A DNA stretch of 50,456 nucleotides. Origin: CAZWDL01 sp964632995. Its GTDB lineage: Bacteria; Bacteroidota; Bacteroidia; Chitinophagales; Saprospiraceae. The stretch covers positions 1 to 50,456 of the forward strand of contig CAZWDL010000044.1 in NCBI GenBank assembly GCA_964632995.1. Reading direction: 5' to 3'. Below are positions 28,401 through 36,568 of this stretch, in pieces (position 1 is the first letter of the stretch; each line of letters begins with the position of its first letter). A program made the translations under genes and the position numbers. Below the pieces are notes generated by a model, which was given only the letters and a program-made list of their open reading frames with translations, ran no database searches and was not told the DNA's origin.

Positions 28401-28483
28401 AGTCCCAGTTCATCGACCAGATCGAGACGGCCGGCCAACCCTTGTCGGAGCCAGGGTAGAAAGCTGTAGGCGGGTTTAGGCAT
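25409..28483 (-). CDS. uncharacterised giant protein (1024 aa)
   Basis: The 1024-aa product begins MPKPAYSFLPWLRQGLAG and contains a distinctive N-terminal block: VRLYGPGDVIGIEARAVIKTQPW, then FEPNYLPYIEFYEEDFPWRYTP and DRLRPWLMLVVLKASEFE. I recall very similar blocks in large uncharacterised proteins of actinobacteria and cyanobacteria, so the family is probably old and mobile; its function is not known to me. A basic linker lies near residues 590-625 (ILRRSRRHQSFSQAAGTRSRSAGTRTG), a likely flexible hinge. The C-terminal half carries VNFEMARELLWREFPTDQRGTYFKRFW. There is no signal peptide or membrane helix. It follows the third small paralogue by 33 bp and precedes the 1865-aa gene by 10 bp. 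Confidence 0.82.
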   Translation of the reverse strand: MPKPAYSFLPWLRQGLAGRLDLVDELGLTESSGTTDAPTIDLSLQVKGDGQAISGGQIKKTVRLYGPGDVIGIEARAVIKTQPWRGTIDFEPNYLPYIEFYEEDFPWRYTPLKNNGDRLRPWLMLVVLKASEFENNPVQKGDVLPSFTLKTRAENAFPPAGQVWAWAHAHVNQSLGLEGIHPKDEAEKNQAITGLGDLISKQPNRSCSRILCPVKLQPETAYHAFLIPTFEQGRLAGLGRKTEEIEAVPVQMPAWGQNPRQNQFPYYYNWEFRTGRAEDFEELIRRIEPRRLDEKVGRRWIDLQDPGYLIHYNDTAIGNETVPEPHLLKDGAILMEGALRSPGPTLPSFLSDSADKDATWLDHLESLLNLDAKLRERDVPPDHPFAQNPYFRPTDDTTTEVGADTLQAPVDIYDDPLILPPLYGRWHARRDRADRSEADHWFNQLNLDPRHRIAAGFGAEVVRRNQEDYMDRAWKQYESLFETNDYLRKIAFSVAVNEGLMNRHFRQMQSWQLTTISEGVQTVVRTDQGNNLRGYIHPRPVPDALLTAASEKIGHPNRTILRRSRRHQSFSQAAGTRSRSAGTRTGLPDLDSVGDLKPLKATPFEEFKMKEPETTGDYVHQTLQAFGFGFMVTRALSNLEHSGTKYRRNYFGISGIDDGKKSAFYKALKQLNDRIRFDDEALLTDQPGNLVFRTTGTFILHAIEPTAAFTKKVKNTVQYTDTRGELKSVAKLLPILQHPIFPDAMYEPLEAIASQHLVPNLDLIPPNTYALMETNRAFIEAYMAGVNFEMARELLWREFPTDQRGTYFKRFWAAREGLTTPQIVEDIDAMHEWQDALGEHPSPDNPVGGKKRMVLVIRADLLKRYPNVVIYLQEAKKDPNTKERVLGPDIQMPAFFAQIQPDIYIVGFDTTVKKAKKDLGHFFVIRERPGELRFGMDLPLENEQEKTPKTIWNDLHWGELFGNHKYIDLTQDKPLDKSGREAVPWVSLAEGHAARLAWILQQQPVLVAVHIETALPDEVIPENY

Positions 28484-28516
28484 GATGTTTGGTTTTAGAG
28501 CATTTAAATTAATTCA

Positions 28517-29005
28517 TCAGGTGATGACTATTTTGCGATAGCCGGTGAAAATGAGTAGTATTTCCAGTTGAAAACCGACACCTTCCACATAACCATCGCT
28601 ATCCCTTACGGCCAGGTCTGCTTCGATCAGGGCCGTGAGGCGCAGGTTCTTGGCATCTCTCAGCCGGAAGCCGTTGACTGCATAGCCGGGATAATCGGAC
28701 CGCTTTTTATTGCTGATGCCGTTCAGGCCCGCATAGACCGTCCAGTGTTTGGCGCGGAAAGAGGGAACATAATAGTCACCGTCCGTAGGCCCGGGAGGGA
28801 GTTCCATCCGCTTGTGCGGGATATTCACTCTGATACGAAGGAGGTGTTGTTCCCAGTTACTCCCTTTGCCTACTGCCCGGGTGCCCAGATCAGCCAGTCC
28901 GGACAGAGATACAAAATAGAGGGGTTTCCCCTGATAGTATTCCCTGGTTTTAAAAACGACGGAACGCACTGTTGATTCGTGCGCGCTATGATAGATGGTA
29001 GCCAT
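28517..29005 (-). CDS. small beta-rich paralogue 3 of three tandem copies
   Basis: This 162-aa protein is of unknown family. It shares with its two upstream neighbours the order: an N-terminal FxTxxxxxGxxLYxVSxSGL strand pair, a central RAKHWTVYAGLNGI block, a GFRLRDAKNLRL block, and a C-terminal LAVRDSDGYVEGVGFQLEILLIFTGY segment. No signal peptide is present. Together with the other copies it forms a tandem triplet that has diverged far enough that each may fill a distinct position. Spacing is 35 bp from the previous copy and 33 bp to the 1024-aa gene. A subunit of a homologous or hetero-oligomeric structure is a plausible but untested reading. Confidence 0.78.
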   Translation of the reverse strand: MATIYHSAHESTVRSVVFKTREYYQGKPLYFVSLSGLADLGTRAVGKGSNWEQHLLRIRVNIPHKRMELPPGPTDGDYYVPSFRAKHWTVYAGLNGISNKKRSDYPGYAVNGFRLRDAKNLRLTALIEADLAVRDSDGYVEGVGFQLEILLIFTGYRKIVIT

Positions 29006-29040
29006 AGTGATTGTTTTTGGTTTTAGCTTGGGCGCTGTGT

Positions 29041-29544
29041 TTAAAAATACCTGACCAATAGATTTATTTTAAAAGCGATGGCATTGAGTTCAACGCCGCT
29101 ACTCACATAATAGTTACTGAAGTTACTAATGCGGACCCCTACACTTTTAACAGCCAGTTTACACTGCACTTTTGCCACATGGCCGGATAAGTTTTGCGCA
29201 TTGGTCATACGAAATTCATCCAGTGCGTGTCCACTGTTGGACCCTACCTCGCCGATGCCGTTGGCATCGTCAAAAATATTGTTCAGGCCGGCATAAACCG
29301 TATAATGCCTGGCCCGTAAAACCGCCCTGGCATGCGGGCGCGGGATGCTCGCAGTAGGCAGCCGGACATCAAAGATCAGATTGCCGTAGGTCCAGTTTTC
29401 ACCATTATAATTTGCCTTGATGCTCCGCAGTTTCGGCCGGACGATACCGCTGGCCGATACGTAATAGGTATTATCATCATCGGCCGTTCTAAAGATGAGG
29501 CTGTGACTGGAATCGACCCGATTGAGGCGAATTTCTGTTGCCAT
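29041..29544 (-). CDS. small beta-rich paralogue 2 of three tandem copies
   Basis: The 167-aa protein matches copies 1 and 3 in length and in motif order: SLIFRTADDDNTYYVSASGI near the start, RARHYTVYAGLNNIFDD in the centre, ALDEFRMTNAQNLSGHVAKVQCKLAV, and a C-terminal SSGVELNAIAFKINLLVRYF segment. It is the most divergent of the three; the RDxDxY motif of the others is replaced by a KSVGVRISNFSNY stretch. No signal peptide or membrane segment is seen. The family is unrecognised. It is flanked by gaps of 34 and 35 bp within the array, so it should be expressed with its siblings. Confidence 0.76.
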   Translation of the reverse strand: MATEIRLNRVDSSHSLIFRTADDDNTYYVSASGIVRPKLRSIKANYNGENWTYGNLIFDVRLPTASIPRPHARAVLRARHYTVYAGLNNIFDDANGIGEVGSNSGHALDEFRMTNAQNLSGHVAKVQCKLAVKSVGVRISNFSNYYVSSGVELNAIAFKINLLVRYF

Positions 29545-29578
29545 ATGGTCAATTTTATCGATCGCTTAGTAATTGAAT

Positions 29579-30121
29579 TTAAATCTGCTCGGCGTAACCG
29601 GCGAAGCACAGCAACATATCCAGCTGAAACGCCACCCGGTAGAGGTAGGCATCCCGGTCTCTCACCCGCAGTTTGCAGTGCAATACGACGGGTGGATCGC
29701 TGGTTTGCAGAAATCCGCCTTCAGCTATTTTATATTCTTTGTCATTGCTCGTTGCCGTTGCGGGAGTCATACTCTTAATGTTGGTAACCCAATGCCCGTT
29801 GTAAGTAGACGGTCCCTGATTGTATACAGCATTTAATCCGGTGTAGGCCTTCCATTCCCGGATCAGGAATACCGGCCGGTAGCTGCGTTGATCATCCGGC
29901 GGCAACGGAATTGGGATATTGTTTAGCGGTTTGCGGATGTCTAGGTTGATCTGCATACTGGTTTCATCCCAGTTGTCGTTCTTGCCTTGCTGGTGCGGCA
30001 GCGTCATACCGGAGAGGGTCACGTAATGCAGGTCACGGCCTTCGTACTGATCGCCCGTTCTGAAATTTATCCAGTGGTGATTTCTCACATCACTGGCAGG
30101 TATTCTCACCGTTCTGCCCAT
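29579..30121 (-). CDS. small beta-rich paralogue 1 of three tandem copies
   Basis: At 180 aa this is the longest of the three. Shared blocks are WINFRTGDQYEGRDLHYVTLSGMTL, REWKAYTGLNAVYNQG, a VTNIKSMTPA block, and the C-terminal LRVRDRDAYLYRVAFQLDMLLCFAGYAEQI. The strong similarity of the C-terminal block to copy 3 (RDxDxY...VxFQLxxLLxFxGY) shows common descent. It lies 19 bp downstream of the DUF6603-like gene. There is no signal peptide and no recognised family. The conserved tyrosine and GLN motif might mark the fold core; no catalytic residues stand out. Confidence 0.78.
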   Translation of the reverse strand: MGRTVRIPASDVRNHHWINFRTGDQYEGRDLHYVTLSGMTLPHQQGKNDNWDETSMQINLDIRKPLNNIPIPLPPDDQRSYRPVFLIREWKAYTGLNAVYNQGPSTYNGHWVTNIKSMTPATATSNDKEYKIAEGGFLQTSDPPVVLHCKLRVRDRDAYLYRVAFQLDMLLCFAGYAEQI

Positions 30122-30140
30122 GCCATATCATTTTTATTAG

Positions 30141-33100
30141 TCATGCGTATTGTTGTTCTTCCACTTCATACCAGGGAATTACCTCCAGGCGCCCTGCTAA
30201 AGCCGGTTGCTGCGTCAACAGAGCATCTCGTAATTGTCTGGCTTCCTGTTCGCTCAAGCGCCCCTTAACCTCCGGTACGGGATGCAGGGATAAGTTGTCG
30301 ACTACCGTAAAAGCCTCTTCTTTCCGGTGATATTGCCGTCCTTGCTTCGCTCCGGTCTGTTCTTTCCAGCGTTTCTTACCGAGTGTGGACTGCGTAAGCG
30401 AGTTTCCCGATTGGTAGTCTTCATAATCTTGTTCGTTTTCCGGCTTCGGTGCCCGGCTGATCACCTGCTGGTCCACATCAAAAATGATCTCCTCGTAGCT
30501 GCCTGGTTTTTCCAGCGGGCTGCCGGCGAGCAGTTCGGCTCGGCTCCGGATGTTGACTCCGGAATCGTAGCGCTCAAAGGGTTTGGATTGAAATACCTCC
30601 TCTTCGCTGAGTTCGAAATACTGGGCCGGAGCGAAAAAAGTTTGCATAAGGCGCTCGTCAGCCTGCTCCAGTCCCTCCAGTTCCAGCGTAAACTCGCGAA
30701 AGTCGCCCGGGCGGTGGTGGCCGAAGCGATCCAGTTTACGGTTGAGCGGTACCTGACTTTGGTTGATATGGATATCGCCGATAGGATGGAAGTACAGTGG
30801 CCGGCCGGCAGTATCCGTGCCGTCTCCCGTGGCGCGCAGCGAAACCGTCGAAGCGGTTTCGGCCGGGACCATCCCCTGCCAGTTGCGTTCGTCTTCAAGT
30901 TGGGCTACCAGGATGGGCGCCACCTCGATGCTGTCCAGGTGTTCAGTCGCTTCTTCGCCGACCTTGATGGTCGGCACCCGAACGGTCTTCTTCCAGATCC
31001 AGATCTTGAAAGTCACCCACAGATCGATGAGCCAGGGTCGCGGCCCTTTTACGGTTCCTCCCAATTCCAGACCGAAGGAGGCACCAAAGAATTTAAGATA
31101 AACCGAACCCCAGACTTCTGCTTGAAACTCGAATGGCTCCGTTTTCAGCAGCGCGGCAAAACCCAGATCAGCCTCAAAACCAATGCCCCAATTTTTGTAC
31201 GAAGCATGAGCCGACATGCCTAACTGCACCGAATTGGGGGTGAAAGCGAAAAACAGCTCGGCCTGGATTTTCGGGTTCTTCTCCGCCATCACCAGCTTCA
31301 TCCTTTCCATCTTCTTGGGGAGATAGAGGTTGTCCGGTGGTGTATAGGACTTATGAAAGCCCCCCGCACAAAACAGGAAAAAGGGGTCATCCCCACCCTT
31401 AATACGTACGGCTACATCTCCGCTTAGTTTCCAGAGCAGCAATTTGGAATAGTTCAACTTACCATCGATGGCGAAAAGGGATTTGGCCGGGTCGTAGATG
31501 ATCGCAAAATCCAGGCGTAGACGCGCAACTACTTTTTTCTTCCGTTTGATCTCGGCTTTAGCAATACCGATCAGGGCAAATCTCCAGGCCGGCGCCTCAA
31601 ACAATAATCCTATTTTAATCTCAAGTATCTGCGGGGTCCCCCAGCCGATTATCCCCATCAACCCAAAAGTGTGATGGTCTTTTTTAATCGGCATAATGTC
31701 GTTCAGGCCGGTAATGATCAACGGCAGATTAGCCAGCGGGTCTTTGGGAAAGAGCAGATAATCGTACTTTTTGCCCTTTATCCCGGCCGTGATCTTATCC
31801 AGGTTCAGGCCACGATGAAGACCGATCATGCCGCCCACACCATTCAGCGTAAAGCCGGCCCCCAACTGAACGGGATCGAACTCTGTACTGATCATCATCA
31901 GGAAGGAATAACCGTCCTGCCCGTCCGGCATTTTCGTATTGATGATGGCCAGGGCTTTCAGCGCAATATTTTCCAGGCAGAATAATTCCGTGATCTTCAG
32001 TTCGGCAAACCCCAGATACTCTCCTTTTTCGGGATCCATGCGCAAAAAACCACCCCCTTTGACCACCTTGGCGTCCACCGAAAAACCAACCCCGGTAGGC
32101 CACTTAGGACCGAAATCGAGCTGATCGGCGTCAATATCTTTGAATCCCCCTTTGGGTAACGGGAGCTGAATTTGTAAACCCAGGCGTTCCACGGTGGCCA
32201 GTACCGGTCCGATGGACAGACGGAAGGAAAGGGAACTTTCAAAATAGACCAGTTGTTGATTGCCTTCCTTCCGGCTATTGAGCCCCAGATGGAGAATCCG
32301 AATCGTCAATCCGAATAGTTTCTTGTTCAGATGGAGCGCGACATTCAAACCCACGCCGCCGACCAGGTACCAGCCCTCGGGGCCGTAACCGATGCCGAAA
32401 TCAAAATGGAGTTGCGTACCCTCACCGATAATTGCGTTCAGGAATCCGTCGTTTCCGGTACTGGACAGCTCCAATACGCTATGTTTAGCCACGGCCTTAA
32501 AATCGTAACCGGTGCTGGAAACGCCGCCTTCTATCAGGAACTTACCGATGCGGAAACTCGCCGAGTCCGTTTCAAATACGGTAATCGGATCGGGTACGGC
32601 CTCTTCCAGACCGCTGTAGACTTTAATCCGCACTTCGGCGTCCAGATCCCCGCTCAATTCCGGACTTTTGCCCAATTGCAGCATCCCGCCCGGGAGGTTG
32701 ACCATGATGCGGGCCGACCACTGCTCATTCAGCCGAAGAATGAACTCCCCTTCCGAATCCATGTACAATAGAAAGAGTGGGCCGCCCTGATTTTCGGGTA
32801 GCACCAAAAAGGACAGATCCAGCGTCGTTTCGAGCGCCTCCGTGTAGTCTTTTTCAATCTTGATGACCTTATCGAAATAGAGACTCAGCATACGCCTGGA
32901 CAACAGATCGGCCTGTGGGTATTTGGAGGGCACCTGCTCCGGCAGCGGGTCCCAGCCGTATCGCAGCACCTGGTCGTTGTCGATGAGTGCGATAAACAGA
33001 ATGGCCAGGTTGAGAAAGATAGCGTCCGAAAACTCCCTCGCTTCGGTTTCGGTATGGAGGTCATAGTAATGGTCAAGATCACCCAGCGTATCCAATAGTT

Positions 33101-33605
33101 TAGAAACGGTGACTTTCTCGTCAACGATCACGCCGGTCAATTGCATAAGAATATACAATGCCGGCATATGTAGCCGGAAATAGCTGACGGTCATCAGATC
33201 CACCAGTAGGCTAAGGTAATCTTCGACGCTCAGTTCGTCATCTTCCGAACGGATGACCTCAATCAAAGCCCGAATCTGCTGGTAGAGATGCTTAACTTCT
33301 TTAAACAAGGTCAGCCATTGCGCGATGTCCGACTGACTGAGGAATTTGGATTCACCTTTTTGCGCTTTCGATTGGAAGGTATCTATGCTTTTGTAAGCTG
33401 CTTCTATTTCCTTTTGTGCCGCTTTTTTCTTTTTATCGGCCTCACTGCCCTCCTTAATCCGATCGGGGTTCAAGCCTACAGCCATCAGGTATTCTCTGCG
33501 CCATTCATCGGAAAGGAGAGGATGGAAAAGATCCTTGTACAACTTTCTAAAGGATTCCTTCCAGGAAAGCTGCTCCGTATTTTTGGGGAAATTAGTCGGC
33601 AGCAT
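30141..33605 (-). CDS. large beta-rich protein with DUF6603-like domain
   Basis: The 1154-aa protein has a helical, charged N-terminal third (about 1-250) without a signal peptide. It then has a long stretch of alternating amphipathic beta strands. The segment DYLLFPKDPLANLPLIITGLNDIMPIKKDHHTFGLMGIIGWGTPQILEIKIGLLFEAP, followed by LRLDFAIIYDPAKSLFAIDGKL, matches what I remember of DUF6603, a large beta-structured family of unknown function. Later repeats of the type FAFTPNSVQLGMSAHASYKNWGIGFEADLGFAALL extend the beta region to about residue 960, and a low-complexity charged tail follows. Its start overlaps the end of the PhoD-like gene by 14 bp, so the pair is translationally coupled. Its beta-rich nature would suit a shell, barrel or fibre; the cellular location is undetermined. 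Confidence 0.75.
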   Translation of the reverse strand: MLPTNFPKNTEQLSWKESFRKLYKDLFHPLLSDEWRREYLMAVGLNPDRIKEGSEADKKKKAAQKEIEAAYKSIDTFQSKAQKGESKFLSQSDIAQWLTLFKEVKHLYQQIRALIEVIRSEDDELSVEDYLSLLVDLMTVSYFRLHMPALYILMQLTGVIVDEKVTVSKLLDTLGDLDHYYDLHTETEAREFSDAIFLNLAILFIALIDNDQVLRYGWDPLPEQVPSKYPQADLLSRRMLSLYFDKVIKIEKDYTEALETTLDLSFLVLPENQGGPLFLLYMDSEGEFILRLNEQWSARIMVNLPGGMLQLGKSPELSGDLDAEVRIKVYSGLEEAVPDPITVFETDSASFRIGKFLIEGGVSSTGYDFKAVAKHSVLELSSTGNDGFLNAIIGEGTQLHFDFGIGYGPEGWYLVGGVGLNVALHLNKKLFGLTIRILHLGLNSRKEGNQQLVYFESSLSFRLSIGPVLATVERLGLQIQLPLPKGGFKDIDADQLDFGPKWPTGVGFSVDAKVVKGGGFLRMDPEKGEYLGFAELKITELFCLENIALKALAIINTKMPDGQDGYSFLMMISTEFDPVQLGAGFTLNGVGGMIGLHRGLNLDKITAGIKGKKYDYLLFPKDPLANLPLIITGLNDIMPIKKDHHTFGLMGIIGWGTPQILEIKIGLLFEAPAWRFALIGIAKAEIKRKKKVVARLRLDFAIIYDPAKSLFAIDGKLNYSKLLLWKLSGDVAVRIKGGDDPFFLFCAGGFHKSYTPPDNLYLPKKMERMKLVMAEKNPKIQAELFFAFTPNSVQLGMSAHASYKNWGIGFEADLGFAALLKTEPFEFQAEVWGSVYLKFFGASFGLELGGTVKGPRPWLIDLWVTFKIWIWKKTVRVPTIKVGEEATEHLDSIEVAPILVAQLEDERNWQGMVPAETASTVSLRATGDGTDTAGRPLYFHPIGDIHINQSQVPLNRKLDRFGHHRPGDFREFTLELEGLEQADERLMQTFFAPAQYFELSEEEVFQSKPFERYDSGVNIRSRAELLAGSPLEKPGSYEEIIFDVDQQVISRAPKPENEQDYEDYQSGNSLTQSTLGKKRWKEQTGAKQGRQYHRKEEAFTVVDNLSLHPVPEVKGRLSEQEARQLRDALLTQQPALAGRLEVIPWYEVEEQQYA

Positions 33606-36516
33606 AATCGGAGTTTAAGGTAGGTGGCGCCTGATCTGTGGGTTCGAACAAGATCCGGTAGTTTTGGTAGGCCTGTGGATCTTCCGCTTTGTCTTCGGTC
33701 GGGTGATAAGCGTACAGATCCTGGATCGCATAAAGCTTTTGATCCGAATCTCTGTCAAAACGAACCACACCAATATTTGCGTTGAAATTCACCCGGCGGG
33801 ACATCCGCTGGTGCATCTGGTGGATATGTCTTTGAAAAACGGGTGGCAGGTCTTCGGGAACCGGGGAGGCAGCGGTGTCTCTTGTCAGGGGACGGACTAT
33901 GCCTTTGGGCCGTTCTTCGTCCGGCCGGGTGTCATAAGCCACCTGTAAGCGCCACACCCATTCGGGGACAGTCTCCTCGGCCAGGGTGATATCTTTCGGA
34001 AACTGCCAAGCGGGGATCAGTACCGGCTCCTTCCACAGTATTTTTCTCCATTTAAGCGGCAGCGGCCTGGAGAAATGGATGCCTTTTTTCTTGGGCCAAC
34101 CGAATTTAGTACGCTCCAGAAAGGCCTGGTCCAATCCTTCGCTCAGCACCTGCTGGGCAAATCCGCTCATGGCTACGTTAGTGATGGTGGGGCCCTTCTC
34201 GTTGCGCATGGCGCTGGAGGTAAACTGGATAAAACGTGCCGGTTTGGCGGCTTCCTTCTTCCAGTAATCCAGACTGGAAGCCGTACCGTAGTGCACGTCG
34301 CCCGAAAGAAAGAGAACCCTCTTCCGCGAAAACAGATGCGCCAGCAGACGTTCGTAAGCCTTGTCGTTGAAAGACCAGGCCTCCAGGTCCAGCGAAAAGC
34401 GGCCCTTGAGATCTTCGTAATCCAGGGGTGATCGATCGTCTCTGGTCACATAGTCTTTAGCCTTGGCGGCCCAAACAAAAAAATCTACCGCCCGGCTGCC
34501 GACCATCTGTCCGACATCTTCCATGGTAGACAATCCCAGGACCGGTACTGCCGACACGACGATCACGAATTCGAGATCGTGCGGAACTTTGCTGAAAGCC
34601 AATTGTTTTTTTAACGATTTTTCGGTGATCAAGCCGGGCGGCAGATGATCACCGGCGCTGTAATCCCGGTTGACCCGGGTGTCCAGGGCAAACACATGGG
34701 TTGGTCCCAGTTTTAAATCAAAATGCCACTCTACTTTAGAGCCGGTTTTTATATCAGACCAGAGCAATGGATCTATTGTATTGACCTGAGCGATGAAGGG
34801 GTCATCCGACTTAGCGGCTTTTGCAGGCATTTTAGCGACCAATTCCGGAATCTTGGCCAACAACTTTCCACCACAATGTTTTTGGGTCTTAAAGTCGAAA
34901 TAATGCGGCCGATTGCCGGCAGCCTGAAACAGGGCGAAGGCCAGCAGGGCGTTGCGGTTGACGGTCAGCCCCAAAGGAAAGGTCAAGGTTTTTTTTCGCC
35001 ACTCGCCGGTAATGAACCAGTCGTCGGTCACATCGTGATCGTCAAAGATCATCAGCGTGGAAATGTTAGCCAGCGCCCGCCGCACTTTGGGTAGATACGA
35101 ACGAAAATCTTCTACTCGCTTTTTGCCCTTTTCATAGCTTGCGGCAGCATTTTCCACGCCGGCTACCCAATCCTTTAAAGTCATAAAAAGTCCGATCTCC
35201 GCTATTTTTTCGCGCAGTGCTTCTATTTCCTCTTCCGGCCCAGCTCGACTTTCATTGTTGGATCGTTCAATTTCGGTCTCTAAGTCTTTTATCTTTTTGT
35301 TAATATTTTCCTGCTCTTGCTTCAATTGCCTATTTATCCTTTCCAGTGCTTCGGAGGCTTTTTCGTCCTCATTATCCTTGTATTTCAATATATCTTCGAG
35401 GGTACCTATCCACTTCAGCCCTGATTTCGGATAAGCATCACGGAGCGCCTCCAGGCGGGAGAATAACAGGCGAATACCGTCAATATTTTCCAGCTGATAC
35501 TTTCGATCCTTTTCCGAAGCATTAGCGTATACCTGTTCGGTTATTTTTCTGACCTGTTCAAGATGAGGAAAATAAATATTTTCCCACCAGGAAGAAAAAT
35601 CCAGTAATTCCTTATCCCAAGGCACATTAGACCAATAGAAAAGGTAGGACGCGCAATATTCTCCAAAAGAACAAAGGTGGCTGCCGCCGGCGCCGGTAAA
35701 AAAGGCCTGCCGCACGAGGAAATCCTTACGCCAACCGGCCGGAAAGTGCGCCTGATCGATCGGATAGTAATGGATTTTTTCCTCCTCCCGCTTTTTGTGT
35801 TCTTCCAGGATTGGCGCCGTTTCGGTCTTTCCGATGAGCGTATTACCGGCATCGGTGATAAAGGGCAACAGTTGTTCGCTTAAAGAATTGGCGTAGATCT
35901 GATCACCCGTCAAAAAAAGAGCTTGCGGACGATGCAGGCGCTGCTCACGAGAAAGCGTGCTTCCGATGAGATCATCCAGGGCAGCCAGTGCATCTTTGCC
36001 CTTACCGCCGTCTTTGCGGCAGGAGCCATGGGCTATTTTTAAATCTTTGATATCTGATGCGGGTAGCACAAAGGAAGGTAGCTTATTAGAATCGTATCCC
36101 AGGGCCAGTTGTTTAAAATAAGGCAGTTGCCCATTTTCTCCAGGTTCCTGGTCCAGTAAAAGCCCCAGAGATGAAAGATCTTCCGGTTGGGCTCCACCGT
36201 AAAAGCTGAGATTATAAGCATATCCACGACCTGGTTCCAAGGCGATACCTTTCAGGTGCACCAAAGCAATGAAAAGATGCTTTCCTACCTCCAGACTAGC
36301 AATTTTCCCGCTACTGGCCAAGGCTTCACTGTTGCCGATAAATTTTTTTTTGCCGGCCGCCGTTTTTTCTTCCTCCCAGATAGAAAGCTCTACTTCCCTC
36401 TTGGCTTTCAGGGCCACCCATACGCTAACGTCCTCTTGCTCCACGCGCCGCACGATAGGTCCGCACAGGACCAGGGGCAAGTCATTAAGCCGGTTCTCAA
36501 AAGGGTTAGGCGCCAT
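33592..36516 (-). CDS. PhoD-like metallophosphatase lacking a signal peptide
   Basis: The 974-aa protein starts with a PhoD-type N-terminal beta domain (PLVLCGPIVRRVEQEDVSVWVALKAKREVELSIWEEE). The metallophosphatase core follows, with visible metal-site motifs: GSCRKD near 165, GDQIYAN with Asp205, FDDHDVTDDW with Asp492-His494, and SGDVHYG with Asp740 and His742. Family members hydrolyse phosphate mono- or diesters and are usually Tat-exported. Here there is no signal peptide, which implies cytosolic action or carriage with partner proteins. A charged coiled-coil insertion (about 382-440) separates two parts of the core. Its 3' end overlaps the DUF6603-like gene by 14 bp. The first gene after a 164-bp gap from the LytTR gene, it may begin its own transcript. 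The substrate is unknown. Confidence 0.87.
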   Translation of the reverse strand: MAPNPFENRLNDLPLVLCGPIVRRVEQEDVSVWVALKAKREVELSIWEEEKTAAGKKKFIGNSEALASSGKIASLEVGKHLFIALVHLKGIALEPGRGYAYNLSFYGGAQPEDLSSLGLLLDQEPGENGQLPYFKQLALGYDSNKLPSFVLPASDIKDLKIAHGSCRKDGGKGKDALAALDDLIGSTLSREQRLHRPQALFLTGDQIYANSLSEQLLPFITDAGNTLIGKTETAPILEEHKKREEEKIHYYPIDQAHFPAGWRKDFLVRQAFFTGAGGSHLCSFGEYCASYLFYWSNVPWDKELLDFSSWWENIYFPHLEQVRKITEQVYANASEKDRKYQLENIDGIRLLFSRLEALRDAYPKSGLKWIGTLEDILKYKDNEDEKASEALERINRQLKQEQENINKKIKDLETEIERSNNESRAGPEEEIEALREKIAEIGLFMTLKDWVAGVENAAASYEKGKKRVEDFRSYLPKVRRALANISTLMIFDDHDVTDDWFITGEWRKKTLTFPLGLTVNRNALLAFALFQAAGNRPHYFDFKTQKHCGGKLLAKIPELVAKMPAKAAKSDDPFIAQVNTIDPLLWSDIKTGSKVEWHFDLKLGPTHVFALDTRVNRDYSAGDHLPPGLITEKSLKKQLAFSKVPHDLEFVIVVSAVPVLGLSTMEDVGQMVGSRAVDFFVWAAKAKDYVTRDDRSPLDYEDLKGRFSLDLEAWSFNDKAYERLLAHLFSRKRVLFLSGDVHYGTASSLDYWKKEAAKPARFIQFTSSAMRNEKGPTITNVAMSGFAQQVLSEGLDQAFLERTKFGWPKKKGIHFSRPLPLKWRKILWKEPVLIPAWQFPKDITLAEETVPEWVWRLQVAYDTRPDEERPKGIVRPLTRDTAASPVPEDLPPVFQRHIHQMHQRMSRRVNFNANIGVVRFDRDSDQKLYAIQDLYAYHPTEDKAEDPQAYQNYRILFEPTDQAPPTLNSDYAAD

Positions 36517-36528
36517 CGGTTTGATCGT

Positions 36529-36568
36529 TATGGATAGGTTATTGAGGGATTGATAGTATGGATAGGTT
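36529..36568. promoter_or_regulatory. 12-bp direct repeat upstream of the PhoD-like gene
   Basis: TATGGATAGGTT occurs twice, perfectly, at 36529-36540 and 36557-36568 (28-bp period), within the 164-bp gap between the LytTR gene and the PhoD-like start. The repeats lie 13-52 bp before the PhoD-like start codon. LytTR proteins bind pairs of direct repeats, so this is a candidate operator for the neighbouring regulator. The period is longer than the usual two helical turns, so the assignment is tentative. Confidence 0.45.

Noticed and set aside
12283..30121. Gasdermin-type pore-forming substrate next to the CHAT protease
   Set aside because: None of the small proteins has the gasdermin-like N-terminal pattern that I could recognise; the 280-aa neighbour is exported and FecR-like instead.
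17542..36516. Contractile injection system or phage tail locus
   Set aside because: No sheath, tube, baseplate, spike, AAA+ or LysM-type tail proteins are recognisable; size alone is not evidence.
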